NCBI GenBank assembly: GCA_033439255.1
Contig: CM065880.1
Coordinates: 806,001 to 870,000 of the forward strand
Length of the DNA stretch: 64,000 bases
Direction of reading: 5' to 3'
DNA from: Hericium rajendrae
Lineage: Eukaryota; Basidiomycota; Agaricomycetes; Russulales; Hericiaceae
Positions 9,744-20,300 of this stretch are shown here, one piece after another. The translations under genes were made by a program, and so were the position numbers. The notes beneath the pieces were generated by a model that was given only the letters and a program-made list of their open reading frames with translations, made no database searches and was not told the DNA's origin. The stretch's first letter is position 1, and the number at the start of each line of letters is the position of its first letter.

Positions 9744-11624
9744 CTACTGCACAACCGCCAGCTGCTCCGCTAGCCCCTCCAGAAACGAGAACCCGTCCTT
9801 CGTGAGCTTGCGCCCCGCCGTGCGGTCCGTGAGCGTGCCAAACTCCGCCACGAGCGCCGCGAGCGCGCCGTTGCCCTCCGCCCTGCGCACGCCGACGCGC
9901 AGCGCCCACAGCCGGCTGTGCCGCTCGCTCGGCTGCGACGCCGGCGCGAGCGACGCGCCCGCCGCCTTCGTCCGCGACGTGCGCAGCGGCAGCAGGAACA
10001 CGGACGGGTCCGCGAGCTGCTTGTGCAGCGCGTCGAGGAACGCGAAGCCCTCCTTCGTCAGCACGCGCGACGAGCTGCTCTGCAGCAGCGCGGCGAACTC
10101 GCCCACGAGCGCGCCGAGCGTCGCGTTATCCGTCGCGAGCGTGACCTTCTTTGTGAGCTGCCCGAGGCCCGCGGCCTTCGTGGTGCGCGTGCGCACGGGG
10201 CGGTTCTCCTCCTCGTCGCTGCTGATGACGATGACGCCTGGTGGCGAGGCTTTCTTTGGGGGCTTCGCCGCCACATTCCCGTTGGCGATGGGTGCGGGTG
10301 CGGGCGCAACGTTTTTCTTGTCCCCCAGCACTGGCCGATCGTCCAGCCTCATATTAGCCAGATCGTCTAAGATTTGACTCATTGCCGGCTGTGTGTTCTT
10401 TTCAATTTGCTGCGCGGGCCGCGGCTGCTACACTCCGTCAATATGCCTCCGTTCCAGCAAACAAACGCAACGCAACGTACCTGAGACGTGCGCGCTGGCG
10501 CCTGCGGCGGCGGCCACACGAACCGCTCGATATCCTCGAACCCAAGGTCAGTCGCGAGATCGCGAAACTGGCCGCGCCAGGTCGCATAATCCGGGCACGC
10601 CGCGAAAGGGAGACTTCGACAGTACCGGAGGAACGCCTCAAACTCCTCTGGGAGCCCGCGGCAGAGGTCCTGCGGCTGGGTGTCGCGCTTCGCTTTCTTC
10701 AGCCGGCGGTGGCCGTGCTCGTTCTTCGGGATGCCGTTGCGCGTCCAGGGCAGCCCGCCGGGCGTGAGCATGTGGATGAGCATCAGCGCGGCAGCCTCGA
10801 GATCGTCGCGGCGCGCGTGCGCTGTACACAGTTGTGAGCCCCGTCACACGTCGCGGAGTTGCCGACACACCTTTCATTTTGCAGTGCGTGTTGATGCTGG
10901 AGAACCAGTAATTTCCAGTAAAGTACGCCTGCTTGGTGTCCGTGATATGCTTGCGCGTCTTCGGATTCACGTACGGCTTTGCAAAGCCAAAGTCGATCAT
11001 GTACAGCACGCCGTCGTGCGGCGGCAGACCAATCGCGATGTTGCCGAGCTGGATGTCGCGATGCAGGATCCCGCGCGAGTGCATGAACTCCAACCTGGAT
11101 ATCTTCACGCCCACACGCCCACATACATCAGCTTATCTCTCGTAACTGATCGCGCACAGGACACTGACCAGCTGCACCGCGACACAGCACACCGTGCGCA
11201 GATCGAACGGGCGCCGGTCGATGCCCTTCCAGAGCCCGTCGAGGCTCGCGCCGAGCAGGTCCATCGCAAGGTAATCATACGACCCCGCGACCCCGCCCGC
11301 CCAGAGCGTCGGCATGCCCGTGCCGCCCTGCAACTGCGGGTATATCGTGCGCTCATGCGGGTTCGTCGGGTACGCGACGCCGACGCGCTGCAGCTTGAGC
11401 GCGACGAACTGCCCGTTGTAGACGTGCCGCGCGACGTAGGTGATGCCTGCTGGGCGTTAGCATGTGCGCGTGCCGGTATGAGGGGACGCACCGGATACGC
11501 CGGAGCCGAGGATGTCGCCGATGATGTAGTTTGCGACGACGCGAGGGGGGAGGTTCTGGTCGTCCTTCTTCTGCTGGGCATTCGCGTTGGGGTTCGCAGG
11601 CGCGAGAATTTGCACTTGTGCCAT
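9744..11624 (-). CDS. Casein kinase 1-like protein kinase with repeated C-terminal tail
   Basis: A multi-exon minus-strand gene starting at the ATG at 11624. Kinase landmarks in order: YIIGDILGSGVSA (glycine loop), GQFVALKLQ (ATP-binding Lys), PHERTIYPQL, YDYLAMDLLGASL (hinge), HSRGILHRDIQLGN (catalytic loop), MIDFGFAKPYV (metal-binding Asp), FTGNYWFSSINTH (CK1 equivalent of the activation segment) and RDDLEAAALMLIHML...LPW. The SINTH and RDDLE blocks place it in the CK1 group. The catalytic Asp is kept but the usual Lys two residues later is Gln. The final exon (from about 10427) adds an SSDEEEN acidic patch and two tandem copies of a roughly 40-residue helical unit (LGALVGEFAAL...LTKEGFAFLDAL and LAALVAEFGTL...LTKDGFSFLEGL). 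The 3' exon joins in frame at RTSQ|PRPAQQ. Substrate and activity are unknown. Confidence 0.85.
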
Positions 11625-12237
11625 GTTGATGCCGTTCAAGAAGAGATGATATCCAAGAAAGAAGAGAAAATAGGAATAGAGATACTAGTAGATGAGATGC
11701 TGTATAGATGGTACTGGTACAAATGCGATAAAATGGAATGACGTGTGGTTCGTGTGGGGGCCAGCGGATGTGGAGTTGGCGTGTGGCCCGACGTCTGTGG
11801 GCTTGCGTGCGCGATTGACGGGTGGTGGGCGCGTGTGGTGGTTGGAGGCAAGGCCGGGGGCGCGACAGCGAGCGTAATAAAACGACAGGGCGACTCACAA
11901 CGAATCGACGGGCTGTGGGATCGGCGTCTAAACCATCACGAGATGTTCAAAAACGCGATACGCGTCGCAGCACGTGGGCCCCGTCGCGTCCAGTCACGGC
12001 TCCGTCACAATACTGGCTCTGGCTGCTCGACTGCTCGCCGCCGCCGTCATGTTTCGCGGTGACAAGCAACAAAGACTCGAGAGGCTATATGCTCAGCTAC
12101 AACGACGTCCAAGATCGGGAAAACCTGGAAATCTCGATAATACAGATGCATTACAGATCATCTATGCTTCAATGCTATTGTACATACAGTGACCCACTTC
12201 TTTCTACACCCCAGGCTGATTCTACAATACTTACTCT
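11625..12237. other. Promoter of the kinase gene and 3' flank of pyruvate decarboxylase
   Basis: About 610 bp with no coding signal on either strand. Both neighbours are on the minus strand, so this holds the kinase promoter and the decarboxylase terminator region. It is purine-rich near 11640-11700. Confidence 0.5.
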
Positions 12238-14609
12238 CTACACGTGCTCAATCTCCGCATAGTGGTTCGTCTTCCCGCTCAGCTCAGCCTGGCGCTGGAG
12301 AGCCTGCGGCGCATCAAGTTTATCCATCATGATCTCGACCAACTGGATCCCCTCTGCCTTCGCAAATGACGGGTCATCGAGCAGCTTCGAGAACTCATCC
12401 TTGGTCTTCACTGTGTACGAGCGCGGCTTCACCTTAATGGACTCCGGCGCCATCACGTCAAGCAGCTTCGTCCACTTCCTGTTACACCACGGTCCAGTCA
12501 ACACACGCATAGATTCCTGAAAAGGTAGCGCACGCACCAGTTCACAATATCGTTGTAGTGCCGCTCCTTGCCATGCAGATACCGCTCGATCGTGTACCCG
12601 CTGTTGTTGAGAACGAAGATGATAGGGCTCAGATCGTGCTTCATCATTGTCGATAGCTCCTGCACCGTCAGCTGCAGGCTTCCATCGCCGACGAATAGAA
12701 TCGTCCGCCCAAGCTGGAGCTCGCGTGCCGCGAGGGACGCGCCAAGCGTGCTTCCTACGCGTGAATACAGCTCATCAGTTCCGGTTCGTAGAGGCCGAAA
12801 GAAAATACGAAAGACGCACCGACGGTGTACCCGATACTGCCCCACAAGATCTGGCTCACAAAACTCGCACCCTTCGGGAGCGGCACGTCCAGTACACCAA
12901 AGCTCGATGTGCCCGTCTCAGAGACAATGACATCTTTTTCGCGGAAAAACTGCCCTACGCGCGGCCACAGCCACTGGTGCGAAATCGTGCTTGGGCCGAG
13001 CGGGTCCTGCGATGGATCCGGGAGCGGCGCGGTAAACTTGGGTACGGGGATCGCCAGCGCGGTACTTGAGAACTGCTTCAAGCGCGCGGTGAGGAGGGGC
13101 AAAAGATGTTTCATGCCGATATCTGGGTAGACTGCATGCCGAACGCGGGTGTGGTCGGAATGGAGCTGTAAGGAGATGGATGTCAAGGGACAATCCGGTA
13201 CGAAGGACACGAGGCATTACCTCGACAGTGCGGTTCTTTGGGATACGATAGGTAAAGTTACCCGTGTTGAAGTCGGACTGGAGGCCGCCGATGTAGATGA
13301 TCAATGTCGCAGACTCGACCTGCTCCTTGACTTCCGGGTGTGAAATCGAGCCGACGTATATCTGGACGTCATCATGGTCAACACGGGATAGAGATGGGCA
13401 CGAAGGTCTTATTACTCACTCCGCCATACCGCTCGTATCCCTCCCACACCACCGCCTTGCCCATCGGCGCAGAGAAAACGGGATACCCTGTGCGCTGTAC
13501 GAACTCCCAGACCTCGTCCTTCACGTGATGGCGTATCGCACACGCGTCGATCAGGATGATGGCGTTCCCATCGGCCAGCTCAGCTAACTTCGTGATCTCA
13601 TCAAGGACAAACTCTTCCACCTCCTTGTCATTGACCGATGCCGCGGTGGGAAGCGGAGTCAGGAGGCGCTTGCGCGGGACTTTCTCGAAGACAAGGTCGG
13701 TGGGGAGCATAATATAGACAGGGCGCGCCTGTGAGGGAAGGATCAGTAACTGATTGGACTGCGGAGGCGTGGACGAACTGTAGTGACGCAGTCAATCAAG
13801 ACGCGGTCGATTTCTCCGGGTGCAAGTATCTTATCATCAAGCGCTGCATAAGTCGAAGTGACCTGTTGTGCGGCCTTGAGATATGCGTCGTATCTACAGA
13901 CAGAACAACCTCAGCTTGCATTCAAATTTGAAGACCGGCGGGAATCACCTTCCATCGCCGAGCGTATGGTGGAGCATGGCCTTATTCTTCTGCTGCGTCG
14001 TGCTCGGAACGCCGACGATGTGCACAATTGGGACACGCTCGGAGAAGGCTGTTGATGTATATGCGGTCAATGGTATACTCCCTGATAAAGAATAAAGACC
14101 GTAGGTGGCGTACATCCGGCAACACCATTGATGGCGCTGAGCTCGCCTACACCAAATCTTGAAGCAAAGACATGAGTCGGGAGAAATGCGAGTGGAGCAT
14201 GGGAGGGCGTACGTGGTGATAAGGGCACCCACGCTATGCTCATTGACCCGGGCGTACCCGTCGGCGGCGTACGCAGCGTTCAGTTCATTGCTGGGAGATA
14301 CGGTCAGACCTGGGTCTTGTAACAGCACGCTGCAGGTGCTCACCAGTTTCCTACCCATGTGAGCTTCGGATTGTCTTCCACCAAGTCCTGTGAGAAGATT
14401 GACTGGGTGCAAACGCGCGTAGGCTGCCGATGAAACGCACCAAAAATGCGAGGTTAAAGTCGCCAGGCACACCAAAGACGTCCTATTAAAGACAACATGA
14501 AGATTCAATATGAACGCCTTCTAAAGAGACGGATACGAACGGTGACGCCGAGCTGAATGAGCCTCGTAAGGAGATACTCGCCGAGGGAAACGGTATCTGC
14601 TGAAGACAT
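12238..14609 (-). CDS. PDC: Pyruvate decarboxylase (thiamine diphosphate-dependent)
   Basis: A minus-strand gene with about nine exons, ATG at 14609 ([22 protein letters not shown]). Blocks in order: [43 protein letters not shown] (with the cofactor-activating Glu nearby), [39 protein letters not shown] (paired catalytic His), then the middle domain ([19 protein letters not shown]), and [15 protein letters not shown]...NNSGYTIE, the GDG-N thiamine diphosphate/Mg motif. It ends at 12238 (AEIEHV). The enzyme converts pyruvate to acetaldehyde plus CO2 in the cytosol, the first committed step of alcoholic fermentation. All catalytic residues I can check are present, so I expect an active enzyme. 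It could instead decarboxylate other 2-keto acids (phenylpyruvate type), but the HHTLG and GDFNL contexts favour pyruvate. Confidence 0.93.
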
Positions 14610-14752
14610 GGTGGTGTAAGATGGTGTATAGAAACTCGGACGAACGACTGCGGCTTTCTATAGATTGCAGATGAGTTCCTTATGGACTCGGGGAGGATAG
14701 GAGACCCGCCTCGCCAGGTCCAGTTAGCTCGATTCTTCGTTGACGCGTGACG

Positions 14753-15425
14753 TCATTTCAAGGTCCTCCATTCCCAGGTGCGCGTTGTCCCCGTACAGCA
14801 AGTCGACACTCCAACTGCATCCTCCAGAGTCCAATTTTTCATCGTCTTCGTCGTCGTCGCTACGTCTCTGTTGTCTGCAACTTGGTCGCCCAAAAGTTCC
14901 CTGAGAATACCCATCGTGACCTCGTTCACACCCTCGCGCCACGTCGCCTTTCGTTTCCTCCCTTCCTCGACAAATCTTCTGTTTTCCATCAGCTATCGCT
15001 TGCATTGACATCTGGTGTTTACACTCATACTCTTTTGTATACCGTCGCCGCATGCTGATTTGACCACAGCGTGGTCAACGACAGCCTACGCAGTCCGAGC
15101 CCTACGTATACGTAGTCCACCAGCCACCGCATCATCTCCGTCCCATATCCTTGTCCCCACGACTTCCTCGATCCTACGATCCCCGCCTCTGCATCTTGGT
15201 CTTTCGGATTGTCTATCCACAGGCACACCTCGTCGACGTATCTCTCAGTCCCTTGTCCTTCGCCACCGCGAACAGCGAGCACTTCTGCGCCCACTCTTCT
15301 ATGTTCGCCTTCTGCATCTCGTCTGGTCGCGGCACGACCTACCGCGAGCTGGCTGTCTTCTGGACTTCGTAGTCATTGTAGTTCTCAGTCATGTCGTCCA
15401 GATCGGCTTTAGAGAGTTTTCACAG
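14753..15425 (-). pseudogene. GNAT-family N-acetyltransferase, disrupted
   Basis: The minus strand encodes most of a GNAT domain: EEWAQKCSLFAVAKDKG, then EVCLWIDNPKDQDAEAGIVG, RKSWGQGYGTEMMRWLVDYVY (acetyl-CoA loop), RRLSLTTLWSNQHAATVYKR, and after a 38-bp possible intron FVEEGRKRKATWREG. Two breaks are visible. A TAG lies in frame after TASSR near 15350. The part up to AVAKDKG and the part from EVCLW are in different frames, so a shift lies near 15230-15250. No intron of plausible length repairs either. The 5' part ends at about 15425 next to an inverted repeat. GNAT enzymes transfer acetyl groups to amines or proteins; this copy is probably dead, unless the breaks are assembly errors. Confidence 0.65.
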
Positions 15426-15582
15426 CCCTCCGACTCGGACCTAGCTAGTCGAACCCTATGCTTCATTGGTCGCTCCACCCTGCCATCCACAGCCGCTTAT
15501 AGTTGCATCCCAGTTGGACTCGGCGCTCCACTAGTCGAGTCCGAGTCCGAGTCCGAGTCGGTCACTCGTGAAAACTCTCTTT
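15409..15582. repeat. Inverted repeat of about 45 bp arms at the 5' end of the GNAT remnant
   Basis: AGAGAGTTTTCAC at 15409 and its complement GTGAAAACTCTCT at 15570 bound the element. Inside each arm lie CCGACTCGGAC-type hexamer repeats and a CTAGTCGA block. Arms match imperfectly over roughly 45 bases around a 90-bp centre. It may be a small MITE-like insertion or a foldback duplication. No target-site duplication is clear. Confidence 0.5.
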
Positions 15583-16424
15583 TGCGGAGGCCACGCAGGA
15601 TCGATCGTTGCGTCTCGAACATGTCAATGCCGTCGATGATGGAGATAGCGATCTTCTTCCGCATAGATCCATCTGATCACCAGCTTCTTATATCCCGAAG
15701 TCGTCCTGGCTCGCCTTCACTCGACTTGCGTTCACTATCAATTGAATATCTTACTGAGGATGCCGTTTGCACAGCAGGTGACAGGTCGGCGCACATTGGT
15801 CTTATCGCAAGAAGACCACACGGTGCACAGCACTTAGTTCCGGTGGGTCTGGTCTACACATCGCCGCGCCGCGGTGGTTCACGACAACACGACCTGCAGC
15901 TTCGCTTGACTCTCGAGTTGCTCTCGAGCACCTTCATGATTCCCGGCTCTCGAAGAGAGAAGAGGGTTTTGTCGCCACTTTTTCGCATCGTGTTGAAACT
16001 AGGGTCACCTGATTTGGATCGTGATGTTGACGCGACGTTTGGATTCATTTGTTTGGTTCATACTTTTGAACACTTCATATTTGGTGTTTAGTTTGCTCGC
16101 TGCTCGCTGCGATTGTGCGCTGACTAACTATTCTGTTAGGCAACCATGATGCCTCTACCGATAAGACCGAATAAGCAAGCAATATGGTCGATCGCAGTCG
16201 CCACGTCCACCTTCTCCACTTTCACGCCGTGTGCAATAAGAATAATAATAGTCGTCCAGTTCGCGCCCGCTCTTGCACTTATACGCAGTATTTTCCACAA
16301 ATCGCCCGATTCGCGCCCGGGTCTGCGTCTTCTGAAGCTGGAATATTGGCGTTTTCCGCAGGCGCCTGTTGATTGATGTCAATCTAGTACGCTTATCCGG
16401 TTGCGCAGCGACGCGCGGACGAAT
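15583..16424. other. No confident gene
   Basis: A short minus-strand open stretch (15480-15690) reads MRKKIAISIIDGID and ends in SD repeats produced by the hexamer repeat, but it has a stop upstream and no partner exon. The long plus-strand ORF crossing 15015-16091 overlaps the GNAT remnant antisense and looks spurious. Nothing else recognised. Confidence 0.4.
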
Positions 16425-16769
16425 TCAAGCTCGGCCTAGATCGCACACGTCTTGAGCGTCGCGGTCGCCGCGACGGTGTCCAGCGAGAATATCGCGATCG
16501 TGATGATGATGTTCATGGGCGGGTATGGCAGCGGCGCGAGCGCGTTCGTCGGACCAGGGGCGTATGTGGCGTTGTGGCGTATATGCGGCGCTGAGGCTCG
16601 ATGCGTCTTGCGAGAGCGACGAGGTCCTCCTCGAGCGTCTAACTTGTGACTCTGGCTGTACTGCGCCAGGGGCACGGACCCAGGGTGAAGTCACGGAGGA
16701 CATGGAGATCCCGCGCTCGGACACCGAGAGGAGGCTATCCGCGCGATCTGTATTCGTGCTGATGACCAT
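16425..16769 (-). CDS. Possible hypothetical protein fragment
   Basis: A GC-rich ORF of 114 codons with Ser/Arg-rich low-complexity sequence. A second frame over the same DNA reads PPMNIIITIAIFSLDTVAAT, a hydrophobic segment followed by LKTCAI-stop, so which frame is coding is unclear. Composition resembles genes to its left rather than the A+T-richer Helitron to its right. It could be the last exon(s) of a membrane protein whose other exons are lost. No family recognised. Confidence 0.22.
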   Translation of the reverse strand: MVISTNTDRADSLLSVSERGISMSSVTSPWVRAPGAVQPESQVRRSRRTSSLSQDASSLSAAYTPQRHIRPWSDERARAAAIPAHEHHHHDRDILAGHRRGDRDAQDVCDLGRA

Positions 16770-16799
16770 GTCTTCGTGCGCACCGTGCAGAGGTTGAGC

Positions 16800-17332
16800 A
16801 TTCGCGTGGCCTTAGTGCTTATGTCAGACTCTTCCGTGTCGAACGGGCTGCGCACTGCTCGCAGCGCCGCAGTCGGACGAGGCTCTGTACTGCACGTTTG
16901 TCATAAGTCTTCTACGTCTCGAGGCTCGTGCTGGATATATTATTTTTGATGAAGTAATTCAACCGCATACGATCATCCAGAAGGTCCCATAGATATTTCA
17001 GTCTGAGATGGTAGAGTAATGTTCTTTGATTGGGCTTAATTCAATATTCCGAGTTCGACACTGACGTACTACAGGACGGAATATGATGGAATCGAATGGA
17101 ATCGAAGAGGGGATGTATTTGTCGCTGTTTCTCGGGGTACAAAATGCGTGCCTGTATCCTCGAATTGGGATTCGTTCATCTTTCCTACCTTAGATCGTGT
17201 CCTGGAAATCAGCTGAGTATCTCCTCGACTCGCCTCCTTTTCTGTTCGTGTTGAACTGAGGTCTCTCTTAGGGCTTGTTGCTTCGGGTGTATATAGCCTG
17301 ATTGCATACTCCCGCCAAAGGCGATTATTGAT
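16800..17332. other. Left flank of the Helitron
   Basis: Composition changes here from GC-rich to A+T-richer. GATGGAATCGAATGGAATCGAAG near 17090 is a short internal repeat. The 5' terminus of the Helitron should lie in this interval, but I cannot fix it: Helitrons have no terminal inverted repeats or target duplication. Confidence 0.4.
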
Positions 17333-20300
17333 ATGACCTCTAAGAGGAGAAACTCTTCATCCGATGACGACGGCCTTGCCGATGTTCTACTACTCCATAA
17401 GCAACCCTGCAGGAGATCAAGGGTGCATGATGAGGCTGTCTGCCCACCGTGTGACATTGTTCATGCAATCCATGAATATCCATTGTATTACACGCCTATG
17501 TATTTTCCTGAATATTTTCCAGAGATTTTTGGCAACGAGCAGAGAATCTGTCAGTGGATTGAGAATGAATTCGATAAGATCGTGTCTGCCGAGTGGTGGG
17601 TATTCCGAAACAGAGACACGTTTGTGATAGCTAGTCGCAAAGGGTTCTGTGCACCATTCGAACTCGGTGTTATTGACCTTGAGTCGTCAAGCTTTGACTT
17701 TGGACGAGTCGTTGACGCTGAAGCTGTTAAGAATGTGTCGAGTGCGAGCGTTAATATTTCCTCCCCGACATGGATGAATATATCAAGGGAACACGTACTC
17801 GCTTCTTTATGTGGATTAGAACTGGATGTTCTTCGCCGTAAGTGCGAGTCATTGGAATTGAATGTGGATATGGATTCTAAGAGAATGATGAGTGAAGGAC
17901 TATATGATAGCATACAAGGCGTTGCAAAGAGCATCGCGGAAGTAGATAGTGATGTGTTGAAATCTGCGTGGGTAACGTTTGGTAAGATAGACGTCGGTGT
18001 TCCTGTGTCGAGGACCCAGATCATGTGCACAGTATTCGATAGTATATTTGGAAAGGATATAATGGGGAGGGTTCGGATTCCTGAATTGCGACCAGTTGAT
18101 GGTGTGTTTGACAAATATGACAATTTGAGTGGAATTCTATTTGGTAGTTTGTCTATCACAAAGCATACTTCTTGCTTGAAGGGAATGGGTCGATCGGGAT
18201 TGCTTACCTGTGCTAGTCGTATCCATCCACTCCACGCGGATATTTCTTCTCTTACTAACGTAGAAAAAATGGCTCGTGATGTTGCGGTTACTTTCCGTAG
18301 ACGATGTGCTGAGTACGATTCTATGTCAGAAAAAGAAATTGCGGTGGATCTAGAGTCATGGGATCCTCTGTATGTCCTCAGTGACCGTGTCGGACGGCGG
18401 GATGCAGTGCGTCGGCTTCTTGAGATAGAATTTGGAAGCGCCGCGATGAAAATATCATACGATTTGAAGGGGACGGGTGTCATCAATAAGCTGTCTGATA
18501 TGAAGGCTAAGAAAGAAGAACTTAAGTCGCGCTACGGTAAGGTCGAAGAGGCCTACAAAGCGAGGAAGCATAGTTGGCCTGAGGTGGTGACAGAAGATGT
18601 AGTCTTTAGTTGTTTAAGATCATACAAAGAGGCTATGAAGTGGAAGACTTCACCGATCTGTGCCGTGTGCGCTCGGAGTTCGAACGATAGGAGTTACAGT
18701 GATATTGGATGTAAAAGCAAACGCTTCTCCGCTCTGAAGATGAAGATCGTAAAGGGAGTTGGTGGGAGCATTGATACTGCTATGAAGGTTTCGAATGATT
18801 GGATAGGCAGCGAATGGGGTGTTTTATCGGGTCATGTGCTGGACAAGAGGGGGTTGAAAAGGTGCGACATCGCCAAGGACGGGTCCGAGATCACGATGTC
18901 TTTGTGTGATGACTGCGAAGGATCACTGAAATATGGCATTATGCCTAGGTTTGCATTAGCGAATAATATTTATAGAGGCAAATTGCCTGACGATTTAAAT
19001 GATATCACGTGGGTAGAGGAGATGGTTTGTTGCATTTACAGGACAACTGCTTATGTCTCGAGGCTCTATAAGACTTCGGGAATCAGCGATCCATTAGTTC
19101 TTCACGGAAATACATGTTCGCACAATACTAACATAGTATCCACTGCAGATGTCCTTCCTCGGACGCCGGCGGACATGAACGACGTTCTCAGCGTGGTCTT
19201 CATAGGTCCTGGCAAGTTGGAGTCAAGCGAGTTAAAGAAACTTTTCTATGTGCGGAAGAAGAAGATTGTTAAGTTTCTTGTCTGGCTTAAAGAGAACAAT
19301 GGTCTGTACGCAAATATTAAGATAGATTACGATATACTCAACATGTATCCTGATGACGATGCTCTTCCTGGGGTGCAAAATAGGATCATCGCCACTGATG
19401 TTCCATCTGAAGAGGTGACAAAGATGTTCAAGAAGGAGACTGCACCGTTCAGTGAGCATCCTTCTGAGCTTCAGGCGAAACCCACCGAGATGGGAAACAA
19501 AAAAGAAGTTGCGATTCTGGGTGTGGAAGAATGGTCGCCTGTGATGGAAAAATCTGGCATGATTGACCCGGAAAATTCTACTGTGAGCGGACGGAAGATG
19601 TTAGCCTCCAGTATGAGGAACTTAGTAGCGCATAGGGACAAAGGGAAGGCGGATCTTTACCTGTACAGAACATACAAACCTGTGCGAGACTACGACAATG
19701 CCGCTTTATTTCCTGGGATGTATCCTACACTCTATCCTTTTGGGATAGGAGGCTTTCAGGATCCAGCACGCCCGAGGTTTTTGACTCTTCAGTCTCAAGC
19801 GAATTATTATTTCGACGTTATAGACCGCGAGTTTAGATACCACTATTCCTTCATGTTTGTCATCTTGAATATAATACAGAGACACGAAGGACATTTACAG
19901 ACGTACCTTACAGTGAGAAAAGACAAGTTCTACTCGGTCGCTAAAGAATTCAGGCAATTGGGAGCGTCTAAAATAAAAGATATTGCTCGAAAAATAGAGG
20001 AAGAGGGATATTCAGTTGGGGCTCAAGGAGAATACAAGTTGGTACAGGACTTACTCAGACAGGTCAAGACTATATCGGCGAAGATACCAGGTTCTGCTGC
20101 ATCGAAGACTTATTTGCGACACGAGATAAGGAGTTATATGGGCCTGATGGGGACGCTCCAGATATTCTTCACAGTAAATCCCAATCCGCATCATAGTCCT
20201 GTCTTTCAGGTCATGTTTGGGGATTCCACTGTTGACCTTGACTCTAGGTTCCCTGATCTCGTACCTGGCGCTGAACGCACTAGGAGATTAGCAAAAGACC

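Noticed and set aside
9346-10377. 343-codon plus-strand ORF
   Set aside because: Antisense of the kinase tail exon, which has a clear repeat structure and in-frame splice junction on the minus strand.
10680-11741. 353-codon plus-strand ORF
   Set aside because: Exact antisense of the CK1-like kinase exons; Arg/Val-rich composition typical of a shadow frame.
15015-16091. 358-codon plus-strand ORF
   Set aside because: It runs antisense through the GNAT remnant and the inverted repeat, is Ser/Arg-rich, has no motif, and mirrors GC-rich coding on the other strand.
17551-18486. 311-codon minus-strand ORF
   Set aside because: Antisense of the Helitron N-terminal region; no motif.
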